This document shows positions 29,348-38,633 of a stretch of DNA of 64,000 nt, one piece after another. Position numbers and translations under genes: made by a program. This stretch comes from Dermatophagoides farinae (Eukaryota > Arthropoda > Arachnida > Sarcoptiformes > Pyroglyphidae), in the NCBI RefSeq assembly GCF_024713945.1, contig NW_027461523.1, positions 1-64,000 on the forward strand, read 5' to 3'. Under the pieces are notes generated by a model, which was given only the letters and a program-made list of their open reading frames with translations, was not told where the DNA came from and did no database searches. Within the stretch, counting starts at the first letter, position 1, and the number at the start of each line of letters is the position of its first letter.

Positions 29348-29812
29348 TTAGGCATTAAGTTTGAGAATACGCTTTTCAAGCTCGTTGTGACGTAAGTAAG
29401 TGTAAAACGAACAATTCACCAACTCGTCAGCTAAAGTTTGAATGGCACCGAGTACCTGAGTGCAGGCATTGACCGAAATTTTGTTACTGCACAGCTTAGT
29501 GAGCATAGCAACGATAAAAGATATTTGTTCGCTTATTAATATCTCATTGGACTCTTCTGTGCAAACGAACATTATATAAATGTTGTTTTCAAAGTAGTAT
29601 ATTATTCTTTCGTCGATTTCAATGATTTGCTCGGTCTTTTTTTCAACAGCACGGGAAGCTAGCTTTCCCACTAAACTATGTTCAAAGGCAGTTTGATTTT
29701 CTGGCGTGCTGAATTTACTAGAAGTTAATGCAGTTTGCGTATATTTACACGCCAACCGCTGTCCCGCTTGTGTTAAAACCAAAAACGCTTTAAGGCTAAA
29801 TGCTGAACTCAT
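29348..29812 (-). CDS. Coatomer zeta subunit (COPI)
   Basis: A 154-residue longin-fold small adaptor subunit. Signature stretches are FSLKAFLVLTQAGQRLACKY at the start (compare the family's VKAILILDNDGDRLFAKYY), the central IIEIDERIIYYFENNIYIMFVC, and VNACTQVLGAIQTLADELVNCSF near the end, matching the zeta-COP helix before VDGGVI. AP-complex sigma subunits are similar, but the block order fits zeta better. It is part of the COPI coat for retrograde Golgi-to-ER traffic. The stop lies 9 bp from the convergent HCF101-type gene. Confidence 0.75.
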   Translation of the reverse strand: MSSAFSLKAFLVLTQAGQRLACKYTQTALTSSKFSTPENQTAFEHSLVGKLASRAVEKKTEQIIEIDERIIYYFENNIYIMFVCTEESNEILISEQISFIVAMLTKLCSNKISVNACTQVLGAIQTLADELVNCSFYTYLRHNELEKRILKLNA

Positions 29813-29968
29813 TTTTATTCCAAACGCACATCAACTATTTTATAACTGATTAATAAACCAAGCAGTTTAGGCGCTCTAATTAAAATTTATTAAAGATGGA
29901 TTTATTTATGTTAAAATATTATTACTAGATTAAGAAGACATAATATTGTTCTGATCATTTTCCGATTT

Positions 29969-31762
29969 TCACTTAAAAAAACAAAAGCATGAACGTAGCC
30001 AACCTCTTGTGGTTTTTTTAGTATTAGTTGATTCTAATTCATCGGTTAAAATTTGAGGTTTTTCGCTAGTAGCGAGCGTAGCAGGAGCTATTAAGCCTTG
30101 TTTTATTTCAGTTATTTCGATTTTTTCGACGTAACGCTCTTTTTCGATTTCGCTCTCATCAGTCGTGGCGTCATTGCATTGAACTACAGCTTTGGTTTCG
30201 ATGGGTTTTATTTTACTAGCACACAATTTAGTTTCGTTGATTGTTTTTGATTTAGGTTCAGAAGGGACGCTTTCGAGCGTGCTATCTGGTATAGAAGCAA
30301 ATTTGTCAGTTGCAGTATCAGTGGATATGCTAGTCTCGGACTGTTGATCAACCTCAACTTCATTTTTAGTCGCAACGTCAACTGGTCCAGTCACAAAATA
30401 AATATCTTGAGAAATTTCATCATTATATACTGTTTTTATATTTTGACTTTGTTGGCTATCAAAGGATGATCGAGCTTTAGTTTGTTTTATTTGCCTATGC
30501 GTGTCGCCGGTCCATTTCAAGCCTTTTGTCTCTTTGCTAGGAGACAACGTGCACTGACTAACAGCATCAGTCAAAAATGATTTGAATGCCGGCAGTTTGT
30601 TTCCTCCATGCAGCCAGTAGTCAACGCTGGCAGGATCCTGGTAGCTAGGAAAAACTGAGTAGTACTTAGAGCTAACTTTGTTATTTAGATCTACTCTACC
30701 AATCGTGAAGCTAGATACGTTGATTGATCGCGTTTCACTCGTCAATCTATAACAGCGAAGAATTTCATTTTTACTAACATCTAAACCTCTTGACGGAAGA
30801 AAAGCAAACGAAGAAACTTCTCTGTCGAAAACAGCATCTTGTAGTTTGCAGCACGTCTGGTCTTTTGTTTGATACATATAGCATCTTTGGTCTCCTCTGT
30901 TAATCACGGACAAAATTTGTGAGTGTAGATCATAGTTTGTCATCATTACGGTACTGTTCCCTTTTATCTTAGATGTGTATAAAGGTGTTTTCAGGTCACG
31001 AATATCATAGAAATAAACGGTTCTTTGACCTTTTTCGCAAGGGCCAAACGTCATTAGAGCGGACATGTCAATCCGGTTGTGACTAGCGACAGCTTGAGCG
31101 CGGCAAAAGCGATTTGTCGAGTATATAGAATCAGTCTTGACAACGCAAGCTTTGTTGCGGATATCGTAAATAGCTGCCTCTTGCGAGCTGTTCATACCAT
31201 ATATAAGTTTTCCGTCGAAACTCCAGTCAGCATAATACAAGGATTTTGTCACATCGTAAGACAAGCAGTTTACTCCATTGTCTAAATCCCACAATCGAAG
31301 CATTGCATCTTTACTATTTGACAATAGTAAATTGTCGACAGTAGGGTTCCAAGCGATATTTGAAATAGCTTTTGAATTATTGGATACGTCTTCGAACGCA
31401 ATTATAACGTTTTCTATGTTATCACCTGTTTGTATCACTTTAGTGACCATTAACTCACCCGTGTTAGAAGACGACGCGAAAATGTCGTCGTGGAAATACG
31501 AATGCCGGACATCAGATATCCCGTCTCCGTGTAAACAGAAGCTAACGGGTTTTTTACTGTATGTGGCATAAGGATCACTCAAAGGGTAAATTTCTACGAT
31601 TCCTTTTTTTCGTGTTGATGTCACTATGTTCTGGGTTGAAGCTGATATTTCAAACCCTTCCGAGAAATTCGGAGTATTAACATCTTTGATAGTGCTTTTT
31701 AAATCTGCAAAGCGCAGATTTCTGTAAGTTATATGCGTATCAGCTATTGGTATGTCGAACAT
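29969..31762 (-). CDS. Coronin, actin-binding WD-repeat protein
   Basis: A 597-residue protein. A seven-bladed propeller covers about residues 1-340, with WD-type strands such as AISNIAWNPTVDNLLLSNSKDAMLRLWDLDNG and YYADWSFDGKLIYGMNSSQEAAIYDIR. Then comes the coronin-specific DUF1900-like stretch: LPSRGLDVSKNEILRCYRLT (compare PKRGLNVNKCEIARFYKL) and YYSVFPSYQDPASVDYWLHG (compare the family's DIYPDTPG...AEEWL). Residues about 400-580 are a low-complexity linker, and the end reads RGWLRSCFCFFK in place of a clear trimeric coiled coil. Coronins bundle F-actin; in apicomplexans they influence motility and endocytosis. Identity is strong, with an atypical tail. Confidence 0.85.
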   Translation of the reverse strand: MFDIPIADTHITYRNLRFADLKSTIKDVNTPNFSEGFEISASTQNIVTSTRKKGIVEIYPLSDPYATYSKKPVSFCLHGDGISDVRHSYFHDDIFASSSNTGELMVTKVIQTGDNIENVIIAFEDVSNNSKAISNIAWNPTVDNLLLSNSKDAMLRLWDLDNGVNCLSYDVTKSLYYADWSFDGKLIYGMNSSQEAAIYDIRNKACVVKTDSIYSTNRFCRAQAVASHNRIDMSALMTFGPCEKGQRTVYFYDIRDLKTPLYTSKIKGNSTVMMTNYDLHSQILSVINRGDQRCYMYQTKDQTCCKLQDAVFDREVSSFAFLPSRGLDVSKNEILRCYRLTSETRSINVSSFTIGRVDLNNKVSSKYYSVFPSYQDPASVDYWLHGGNKLPAFKSFLTDAVSQCTLSPSKETKGLKWTGDTHRQIKQTKARSSFDSQQSQNIKTVYNDEISQDIYFVTGPVDVATKNEVEVDQQSETSISTDTATDKFASIPDSTLESVPSEPKSKTINETKLCASKIKPIETKAVVQCNDATTDESEIEKERYVEKIEITEIKQGLIAPATLATSEKPQILTDELESTNTKKTTRGWLRSCFCFFK

Positions 31763-31920
31763 GTTTTATTTTTACAACTCTCTTATATTACATGCAAATC
31801 TATTTGTGTTACAGCGTTTTTATGAAATTGTTTTAACTCGTAAATGTACATATAATATTAGTCATGTCTAAACGTTATAGTATCTCGAACGATTTGTTTT
31901 GGACGTTGTTTTTTTATATT

Positions 31921-32709
31921 TCAGTTTAGCAATTCATAGGCTCCTAACAATTCTTTGGTAATAAACAACATGTATTCGGAAGCTGCATTTTTTATTTTTT
32001 CTACATTTGAAATCGAAATTGGATGTTTTTTTTGCAAACAATGCAGTTCGGCGCTCGTTTCAGATTTGTTGAAAATCAAGTCGTGCTCCAGAGGTACGAC
32101 GTGCCTGTGTTTGTATATTCCAACTTCGATGACAAAAACGTTTTCTGAACTTATCATGCCGTCGATTGAATAAAGCGGCACGAGTTTAAGAGGAATTTTG
32201 CCAATCTGATATTGCGCTTCTTTGATTTTTAGTTTTGTACTACTAGCAAGGAATTTTGCCGAGTTGTGGTTTACATGTTTTTTGAATTGTAACAAATCGG
32301 AAACAAACAAGTTTGTTTTTTTCCGTGTTGACGAAATAATGACTTCGTCATGGTCGGATACCACGTTGAGTATCAAACTAGGGTTAATTTTTTTGATAAA
32401 TTTTTTTAGATCAATCACTTGTTTAGAAATAGGGTATACCGTAGCGTAAGGACCTTCAAACCAGTTTAAATGAATATCATCATATTTAGCCGCAGTATAA
32501 GGACAGTAAATACCATTTTCTTCAACCGTCCTTCGTCCCTGAATATTCAGAACTGGCACAACGAACAGTTGGTAGTTTGAAAATTCATTTTTTTTTGGTA
32601 ACGTACAATAAAGTTCGACAAACTTTGTTAAGACTTCTGTCGACAGCAAATCTAGCGTGTTGGCTCCAGCGATATAAAAAATTTTCATGTCAGATTTTGC
32701 ATTACCCAT
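31921..32709 (-). CDS. Degenerate M14 metallocarboxypeptidase-like protein
   Basis: A 262-residue protein that keeps the M14 fold landmarks in order: a strand-helix start (IFYIAGANTLDLLSTEVLTKFVEL), LFVVPVLNIQGR (compare VPVLNPDG), a DIHLNW where M14 enzymes have DLNRNF, PYATVYPISKQV (compare GPxAxSEPET), VVSDHDEVII at the second zinc-ligand strand, and FVIEVG around the catalytic Glu. The first zinc-ligand pair (HxxE) is replaced by ANTLD, so activity is doubtful. The N-terminus MGNAKSD could be N-myristoylated. No signal peptide is seen. This is a remote-homology assignment. Confidence 0.5.
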   Translation of the reverse strand: MGNAKSDMKIFYIAGANTLDLLSTEVLTKFVELYCTLPKKNEFSNYQLFVVPVLNIQGRRTVEENGIYCPYTAAKYDDIHLNWFEGPYATVYPISKQVIDLKKFIKKINPSLILNVVSDHDEVIISSTRKKTNLFVSDLLQFKKHVNHNSAKFLASSTKLKIKEAQYQIGKIPLKLVPLYSIDGMISSENVFVIEVGIYKHRHVVPLEHDLIFNKSETSAELHCLQKKHPISISNVEKIKNAASEYMLFITKELLGAYELLN

Positions 32710-33042
32710 TTGTACATAATTTATACTATCGTAATTATTGAAAATCTAATTATGCAATTTTAAACTTTTATTACATACTAAATTTAGATTAGGACAAGGC
32801 AAATTGTTAATTTTGTTAAACAATAAGGCTATCGAAGAATAAGCAGCTGGGAGGTACATAGACGATTTAAATCTCTTAAGAACCCTGTAATAACATGCTC
32901 ACAAATCTGTGATTTATTAATTATAATTATTAAGACTACTGTATTTAGCAAAAAATAAAAACAAAAAATGCTGGACTAAAAACTATTAGAAGTTACATAT
33001 AAGTAATCTAAGGGTCAAATATTATAAAGCGTCGGCATAACA
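32710..33042. other. Gene-free AT-rich spacer
   Basis: A 333-bp spacer between the upstream end of the M14-like gene and the stop of the HEAT-repeat gene. It holds A/T runs and a moderately GC-richer island near 32825-32905. No long open frame, tRNA cloverleaf or known snRNA motif was found. It must contain the promoter of the M14-like gene. Confidence 0.5.
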
Positions 33043-34722
33043 CTACTCTTCATCGCTGAAAAGTGCAAAAAAAGGGTTGTTTTGTAGTTGTGGATTAGGG
33101 TTTTCAGGTGACTTGATGCGACTATTAGTCAGGACTTGATCATCGAGTTGTGAATCGGACTCAGAAGTTCGTTCCCGCTTTAGATTGGAAAAATTAAACA
33201 TAGCAGTCAACTTTATCGGTTTAATAGTTTGATTCTTAAGATCTGACGAAACAGTATGGAGAAATTGTTCCAGAGAAATGAGCTTGCGGAGAAATGATTC
33301 AGAAGATTTATTTTTTTTGTCTAAGTTACAGAGTTCATTATAAACGCGTTTTGGTGCGTATTTGTCAAATGATTCTTTATCGATGTGATAATACAAAATA
33401 ATATAGTGGTATACGACATGCGAAAGTGCGGCTGAGATGTCAGAGCAATAGTCAAAAGTAACGATGTGCTGTATTAAAAAAAGCATATCGTTAAGAAACT
33501 TCTGTTTAAAGTACGCTTTAAAATTTAGTTGTACGTCGTTTGATGTTAGCAAAATTAAGTCGAAACAGTGTGTATAAGTAAGTTCCGGGCCGATATTTAT
33601 AACTCGCTCAGAATTATTGTTAAGCAAGGCGTGAACAAAACAGAAAAAGATTTTCAAAACCACAAGCGAACTAGTGACAAGGATCATGCTGTTTTCATGG
33701 TCGTTTTGGGAGCTCGAGCGTAAATGTAGAAACAACTCAGATAAGAGGCCAAAACAGCGGTGAATAGTATTGGTTTGAAGACTGCTGTGAGAATCAAAAC
33801 TATCTAGATTGGGTTCTGCGGGAGCTTGTTCTCGCGGTTGCATAAAGGTTGACTTAGAGTAATCGTTGCGCAAGTTTTCCATGATTGCTGAAAATTCAGT
33901 CCATTTTAAATCAATCAAGTTTTCTTCTGCCTTAGTATCTAAACTAGCTTCCACGGTTTTTGAGAATATTTTAATACATTTGTTTATAAGCGAGAAAGCC
34001 GTATCGTTTTTGTTTTTACCTGGAAGCGTATGGCTGTGCGCAAGTTGTTGTCTCGCAATTAGAGGAAGCAAAGGAAAAATGTCAGTAATGAAGTAAAAAC
34101 TTGTAACTGGAAGTTTGATTGTCGTAACTAAATAATGTAAAGTGTCAACAGCTTCGGTGCGGATAGCCGTTGAAACATTCGTCAGTGCATTGCGCAGAAT
34201 ACTCCAAATCTTGTCGGGCTGGTGATATTGAAATTGCGAGCTAGAGTCGCTGCAAATGGTAGTATTGTTGATTGAAGAAATTTTTTTTAAAAGCAGTATG
34301 AGGGTTTTATGGGTAGTTTTTCTTATCTCCTTGTTAGAGTCTAATACAAGTTTATAGAACAAACTCAGGTAAAAATTGTAAAATGGACGTACATCATCGG
34401 GAACTGATTTCAAAAACTCGAATAAATTTCGGATAGCATCGAGCCGTTTTTGCTCGAGTCCGTCTGAGCAATTGACACCGTAAAATAAAATAGGTTTGCC
34501 ATTGTAGAAAAGCTCATCTAGTTGCGTCGAAAGTTGGCTCAAATTCGTGTAAATACCCTCAATTTTGTCGTCGTGCGACTTTATATTGATAGTGCCAACA
34601 GTTGTCGAGCTTTCTATGTCGAATTGGTTATCAGGGATGATTTTACGCAGCTTTTTCATGCGTTTCTTTGTATTTATAGACTCTTGAGGTCTAGTTATTT
34701 TTGGAGCAACCCGTTTTCTCAT
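33043..34722 (-). CDS. HEAT-repeat protein, Ipi1/TEX10-like
   Basis: A 559-residue protein. The N-terminus is basic (RKRVAPKITRPQESINTKKRMKK), then comes a stretch with STTVGTINIKS that resembles the Ipi1/TEX10 segment N-x-T-x-TSFKSKxI, then helical repeats: VRPFYNFYLSLFYKLVLDSNKEIRKTTHKTLILLL and AIRTEAVDTLHYLVTTIK. Ipi1 belongs to the Rix1 complex, which with Rea1 matures pre-60S ribosomes. The tail ends in an acidic NPFFALFSDEE. Assignment is by motif order and is tentative; another nucleolar HEAT protein remains possible. Confidence 0.45.
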   Translation of the reverse strand: MRKRVAPKITRPQESINTKKRMKKLRKIIPDNQFDIESSTTVGTINIKSHDDKIEGIYTNLSQLSTQLDELFYNGKPILFYGVNCSDGLEQKRLDAIRNLFEFLKSVPDDVRPFYNFYLSLFYKLVLDSNKEIRKTTHKTLILLLKKISSINNTTICSDSSSQFQYHQPDKIWSILRNALTNVSTAIRTEAVDTLHYLVTTIKLPVTSFYFITDIFPLLPLIARQQLAHSHTLPGKNKNDTAFSLINKCIKIFSKTVEASLDTKAEENLIDLKWTEFSAIMENLRNDYSKSTFMQPREQAPAEPNLDSFDSHSSLQTNTIHRCFGLLSELFLHLRSSSQNDHENSMILVTSSLVVLKIFFCFVHALLNNNSERVINIGPELTYTHCFDLILLTSNDVQLNFKAYFKQKFLNDMLFLIQHIVTFDYCSDISAALSHVVYHYIILYYHIDKESFDKYAPKRVYNELCNLDKKNKSSESFLRKLISLEQFLHTVSSDLKNQTIKPIKLTAMFNFSNLKRERTSESDSQLDDQVLTNSRIKSPENPNPQLQNNPFFALFSDEE

Positions 34723-35183
34723 AGCGCTAGTCAGTTTAAGAGATGTTACATCTACGCCAAACCCTAAATTATTTTGCGTATCTCATATAAAAATAAAGAG
34801 GGTTCAAAAAAAATTCTATTTATTTATTTGTATTTTGGCATCATATACAACAAATTGAGTAATATTCGCTTTTAAATAAGAATCAAGCTAGCAGATCGTT
34901 TTCAGTAGTGATCCAAGTTCGAGTTACCTCAGTAATGTGATTTCAACGTAAATTAGATCCTTTCACATCACCTTAATATAAAGCTAAAAATATTTTTGAT
35001 TAATATTTTCTTTATTGTAAATTAAATCTATCGTGCTTACATGTAACACAGCTATAATAACATCTTATTGTTCGCCCATTGGACAAATTTGTTTTATTTT
35101 AGGATTTGTGACCGCAAATTCAATCTTATGTGCGTACCTCGAAACTGCGTTGATAGTAATTATTTCGTATAAAATCGTCCCAT
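34723..35183. other. Divergent promoter region, no gene seen
   Basis: A 461-bp spacer between two divergent ATGs, the longest gap in the window. It contains poly-A/T tracts and mixed sequence at 34880-34960, but no convincing open frame. A GTTCGAGTT stretch near 34914 resembles a tRNA T-loop, but no cloverleaf can be built around it. Confidence 0.5.
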
Positions 35184-36641
35184 ATGCAAATTGACTCAGA
35201 TGAAACCATAGAAAATTATAAAGAAAGTTTAAAAAGAGCCGTGAGCAAAGATACGATTGATGAAGACTCAAGCAAACATCATCGAATAAGTCCGGAAATT
35301 GAATACTTTTTGGACGCAGTAGAATTTGAAGTGGAATGGCTGTTGAGGAGAAGCGAAAAGTTTTTTAACAACAAGTCCGTTCAAACGTCTTGTACAACAA
35401 TTCCATCCCTTGTACAGCTTTTGGGCTCTGTACCGATTGATTATTTAGTGGAACCTCAAACTAACAAATTCGTAGTAGAACACAAACTAATTTCTGAGCA
35501 AGTTCCAAGCAAATTGAACGTTCGGTTTGAGCGACATTCAAAGGACAAGTTTGTCGTGATCAGCCCGGTTAAGGTATACGGAGACCACTTAAATCCGTGT
35601 TTGCCTGTCGCGATAATTGAAAACAAACCCTTCATCTACTTGGCTCCAACTATGACTGATTACAATATCCACGAAATAGCAGCGACTATTGCGAAAGATT
35701 TTGAAAAGTTTAAATGTTTTATTGGCTGCGGCGTACCTATGCAACCTCTTTCATACACAATGACAGAGCTAAAACGGTATGGAAAATGTGCATTTTGCTC
35801 GGACCATTTACCCAATCTCGAAAAATATAAGAATCAAGATTCTAAAAACGAACAAGAAAACGATGAGTTCAAGCTGCTGTTCGAGAAAATTACCCTTGTT
35901 AAAAAAAAGGATTTGATTTGGACGAAGGATTGCCCGTTTTCGATTCCTCCGGTTTGCACTTGCGGTAATAAATTGAGTGTGGAAAACCTGAGTAATTTAA
36001 ACCTTTCTGAATGCTCGATTTTAGAACTTCAAGAATTGCATGAAAAAACAGTATGTCCAGGAATTTGCAAGGAATGTTCGGGAATCACGTTCATTCCGTA
36101 TTCGGTAATTGAAATTTACTTGACGCAAGCGTTGAGCAACGTGTTTTTTCTCGTTGTGAATGTTAACTTGCCCCCACAAACCGTTCTTTACTCTGATCCG
36201 CGAGGTTTAACAATGCTGATTTTTACTTTATCCCCCGCAGACGAATTAGATATCGTAAGTCGCTTACACCAAAATGAAATAAATTTCGCAATCTTCAACG
36301 TGTGTACTAACAATTTTAAAAGCTCCGATAAAGAATATTTTGAATCCCCCGTAATTAGTGAAGGAATATCTATTTTACACGGGCCTCCTCAGTATTTATT
36401 TAATTTAAAATTTTATCCAGTCGACGGAGATTTAACGAAGCAACAGTTTAGACGATGTTTGTGCTTTTTTTCCAGACCGGAAATAGATTGGCAAACTATT
36501 CATTTAGAAACCCCAAAAAATGAAGAATGGTTTGAACTTCAACAGAAAAAGATGTTTGAGCTGAGGGATTATTTAGAAAGTTTAAACGACACAAACTACA
36601 AGCAAGAAAAATCGCTTTCCTATTTGTACGCTAATTTATAA
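35184..36641 (+). CDS. Unrecognised Cys-rich protein
   Basis: A 485-residue protein of unknown family. The N-terminal 180 residues are mixed alpha/beta with a WLLRRSEKFF helix. The middle has three Cys clusters that look zinc-binding: CAFCSDHL (about residue 210), CTCGNKL (about 257) and CPGICKECSG (about 290). The following 170 residues contain strands such as NVFFLVVNVNLPP and DPRGLTMLIFTLS. No signal peptide or membrane segment is seen. The frame is long and has a clean ATG, so the gene is real, but no function is proposed. Confidence 0.75.
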   Translation: MQIDSDETIENYKESLKRAVSKDTIDEDSSKHHRISPEIEYFLDAVEFEVEWLLRRSEKFFNNKSVQTSCTTIPSLVQLLGSVPIDYLVEPQTNKFVVEHKLISEQVPSKLNVRFERHSKDKFVVISPVKVYGDHLNPCLPVAIIENKPFIYLAPTMTDYNIHEIAATIAKDFEKFKCFIGCGVPMQPLSYTMTELKRYGKCAFCSDHLPNLEKYKNQDSKNEQENDEFKLLFEKITLVKKKDLIWTKDCPFSIPPVCTCGNKLSVENLSNLNLSECSILELQELHEKTVCPGICKECSGITFIPYSVIEIYLTQALSNVFFLVVNVNLPPQTVLYSDPRGLTMLIFTLSPADELDIVSRLHQNEINFAIFNVCTNNFKSSDKEYFESPVISEGISILHGPPQYLFNLKFYPVDGDLTKQQFRRCLCFFSRPEIDWQTIHLETPKNEEWFELQQKKMFELRDYLESLNDTNYKQEKSLSYLYANL

Positions 36642-36817
36642 AGTTTTTTTGTAAAAGGTATACGGCTGGTTTCAATATTGTCTATTATAAATTTCTGTAC
36701 CTGATAACTAGCTGTTGATTGTTCAAAATTGTAACTATTGTACATGCATTCAATTTAACAGTAAAAAGTTAAATTATGAATTTTATTTCGTGTTAATTTC
36801 AATAAGTTACTGGAAAC

Positions 36818-38585
36818 ATGTTATCGCAGTTTATGTCTTCTGTCTGGAAGGCTTTGAAGCTTAATACGGCAACTTTGTCGGGTTGCAGTGATGTAATCGT
36901 CATTAAAAAACAGGACGGATCTTTAGACGTAAGTTTGTCTGAGTATCATGTTTCAGTCGACAGCCTTCCACGTTCGATTTGGAAGAACTAAACTGCTGTG
37001 GCCTGAGGCTCAGCCAGTGAAAATTCGAATTAACGGAAAGGAAGTTCCAGTAAAAATGCAGCTTAGCGCTGCTGGAGAAGGCTTTTTTAAAAAAGAGGCG
37101 GAAGTGGAAAAAGTTGCGGATTTTTCTGAAGAAATAGCCAATGACGAATCAATGTCACCCAATTTTTTAGGCTCATGCAGTGGTTGTAATTTTGAAAGCG
37201 TTGCTACTAAAATCCTTGATGAAGATAGATCCGTTGCCGAAGAAAAACACTTGAATAATGACTACAAAACTTGCTGGTCGCGTGCCTTTAGTTCGAATAA
37301 TGAAGAGTTTTTGCGACAGCTCTCGATCAATCAGAACGATTTTGGATATGCTTTGGGCTATTCCAGCATAGAAATATCAATGTGTGCCAATTTAATAATT
37401 GGCAAGAAAGATTCTCGCGAAGCAGACAATGAAATATTTGAGAAAAACCTAATTGCCTCAGAGGAACTGGAAAAAGATCCAACTTTATGGTATAACCCTT
37501 ATGTAATTTTTCGCTTCGACAAAGAAGGTCCTTTCATTCCTAGCTGGGTTGCGCTGCCCATAATAACTTCCTTGTTCCTTTTTAAAAAACCAATTTCGCC
37601 AGAAGCGTTTGTGAAACTGTTATCGGCGAACGTCACATGTAAAATAAACGAACCTTTACTGAATGAAATATGTAACGGCTCTAATTTTCACGATCTTTTG
37701 AACGAAAACCAATTAAATCATTCGTTTAAGAACAAAAAGAACAAAATAGAAAGTTCAACAGTTACAAACGGGCTGATAGCTGAAAACATTATTGAATCAG
37801 TGCTCGACTCAGCAATGCCTTTGAAACCGACGCATGTTCAGCTTAAGCAAATGAATTTGAAGGACGGAGCTAACGTCGTTGAATACATTGTCAATTCACA
37901 AGTGTTAGGCGTTCGGCATTTGATTGGAACAATTTATCTTTGGAGCGACGATACAAAAATCATTGTGTCAGACATAGACGGTACTATCACGAAAAGTGAC
38001 GTTTGGGGACAGGTTTTACCTATTTTGGGTAAAGATTGGTCTCACAGAGGCGTGGCTAATTTATTTTCTCGCTGCAGTAAACATGGATATGAAATAGTTT
38101 ATATTACTGCTCGGGCTATTGGGCAAGCCAATACAACTAGGGATTATTTGTTTAGTCTGCAACAAGACGAAAAATATTGCTTACCTGACGGACCTTTGTT
38201 TTTATCTCCAGACAGACTGTTTGATTCATTTAAAAGAGAAGTAATCGATCGTAAATCATTTATGTTTAAAATCGCAGTGTTAAACGATATTAAAAAAACT
38301 TTCCCTGCAAATAAGAACCCGTTTGTAGCTGGTTTTGGAAATAAACATACAGATTACGTGGCGTACAAAAATGCGGGAATTCCAAATGACAAAATTTACA
38401 TAATTGATTCAAAAGGTGTAGTTAAACATATGGATAGCGGTAACAGTAAAACATACGGTGAACTGGCTGAAAACATTGATGAAATATTTCCTAGTCGAAA
38501 AGAATTTTTTGCCGGAGATTCTCAAAATAAAAAAAATAGCGAAAAAAAAAGACTTTCGCATTTTAGAGCAAAACTAAAGTCATAA
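36818..38585 (+). CDS. Lipin (phosphatidate phosphatase), two exons
   Basis: A 579-residue lipin from exons 36818-36928 and 36957-38585. The N-terminal lipin domain (MLSQFMSSVWKALK, LSGCSDVIVIKKQDGSLD, then STAFHVRFGRTKLL) is only complete when a 28-nt intron is removed. The C-terminal LNS2/HAD domain has the catalytic DIDGT at 376-380 (DxDGT), SDVWGQVLPILGKDWSHRGVANLF and FGNKHTDYVAYKNAGIP. Lipins convert phosphatidate to diacylglycerol on ER and nuclear membranes, feeding phospholipid and triacylglycerol synthesis. The linker is shorter than in animal lipins. CDP-diacylglycerol synthase and WS/DGAT lie about 13-15 kb away. Confidence 0.96.
36929..36956 (+). other. 28-nt intron in lipin
   Basis: Starts GTAAGTTT and ends GTTTCAG. 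Splicing joins GSLD to STAFHVRFG in phase, restoring the conserved lipin N-terminal block. Confidence 0.9.
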
Positions 38586-38633
38586 AGTCTTTTACTTAGA
38601 AATATAAAGGATTGATAATTGTTGTGTTGTCGC

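Noticed and set aside
25192-29831. The 12-mer CCAAACGCACAT occurs at 25192 (before a start codon) and at 29820 (upstream of coatomer zeta).
   Set aside because: In 64 kb of AT-rich DNA many 12-mers repeat by chance, and the two copies have different orientation relative to their genes. Not called as a promoter motif.
34905-34930. A tRNA T-loop-like GTTCGAGTT in the longest spacer.
   Set aside because: No acceptor stem, D-arm or anticodon arm could be built around it.
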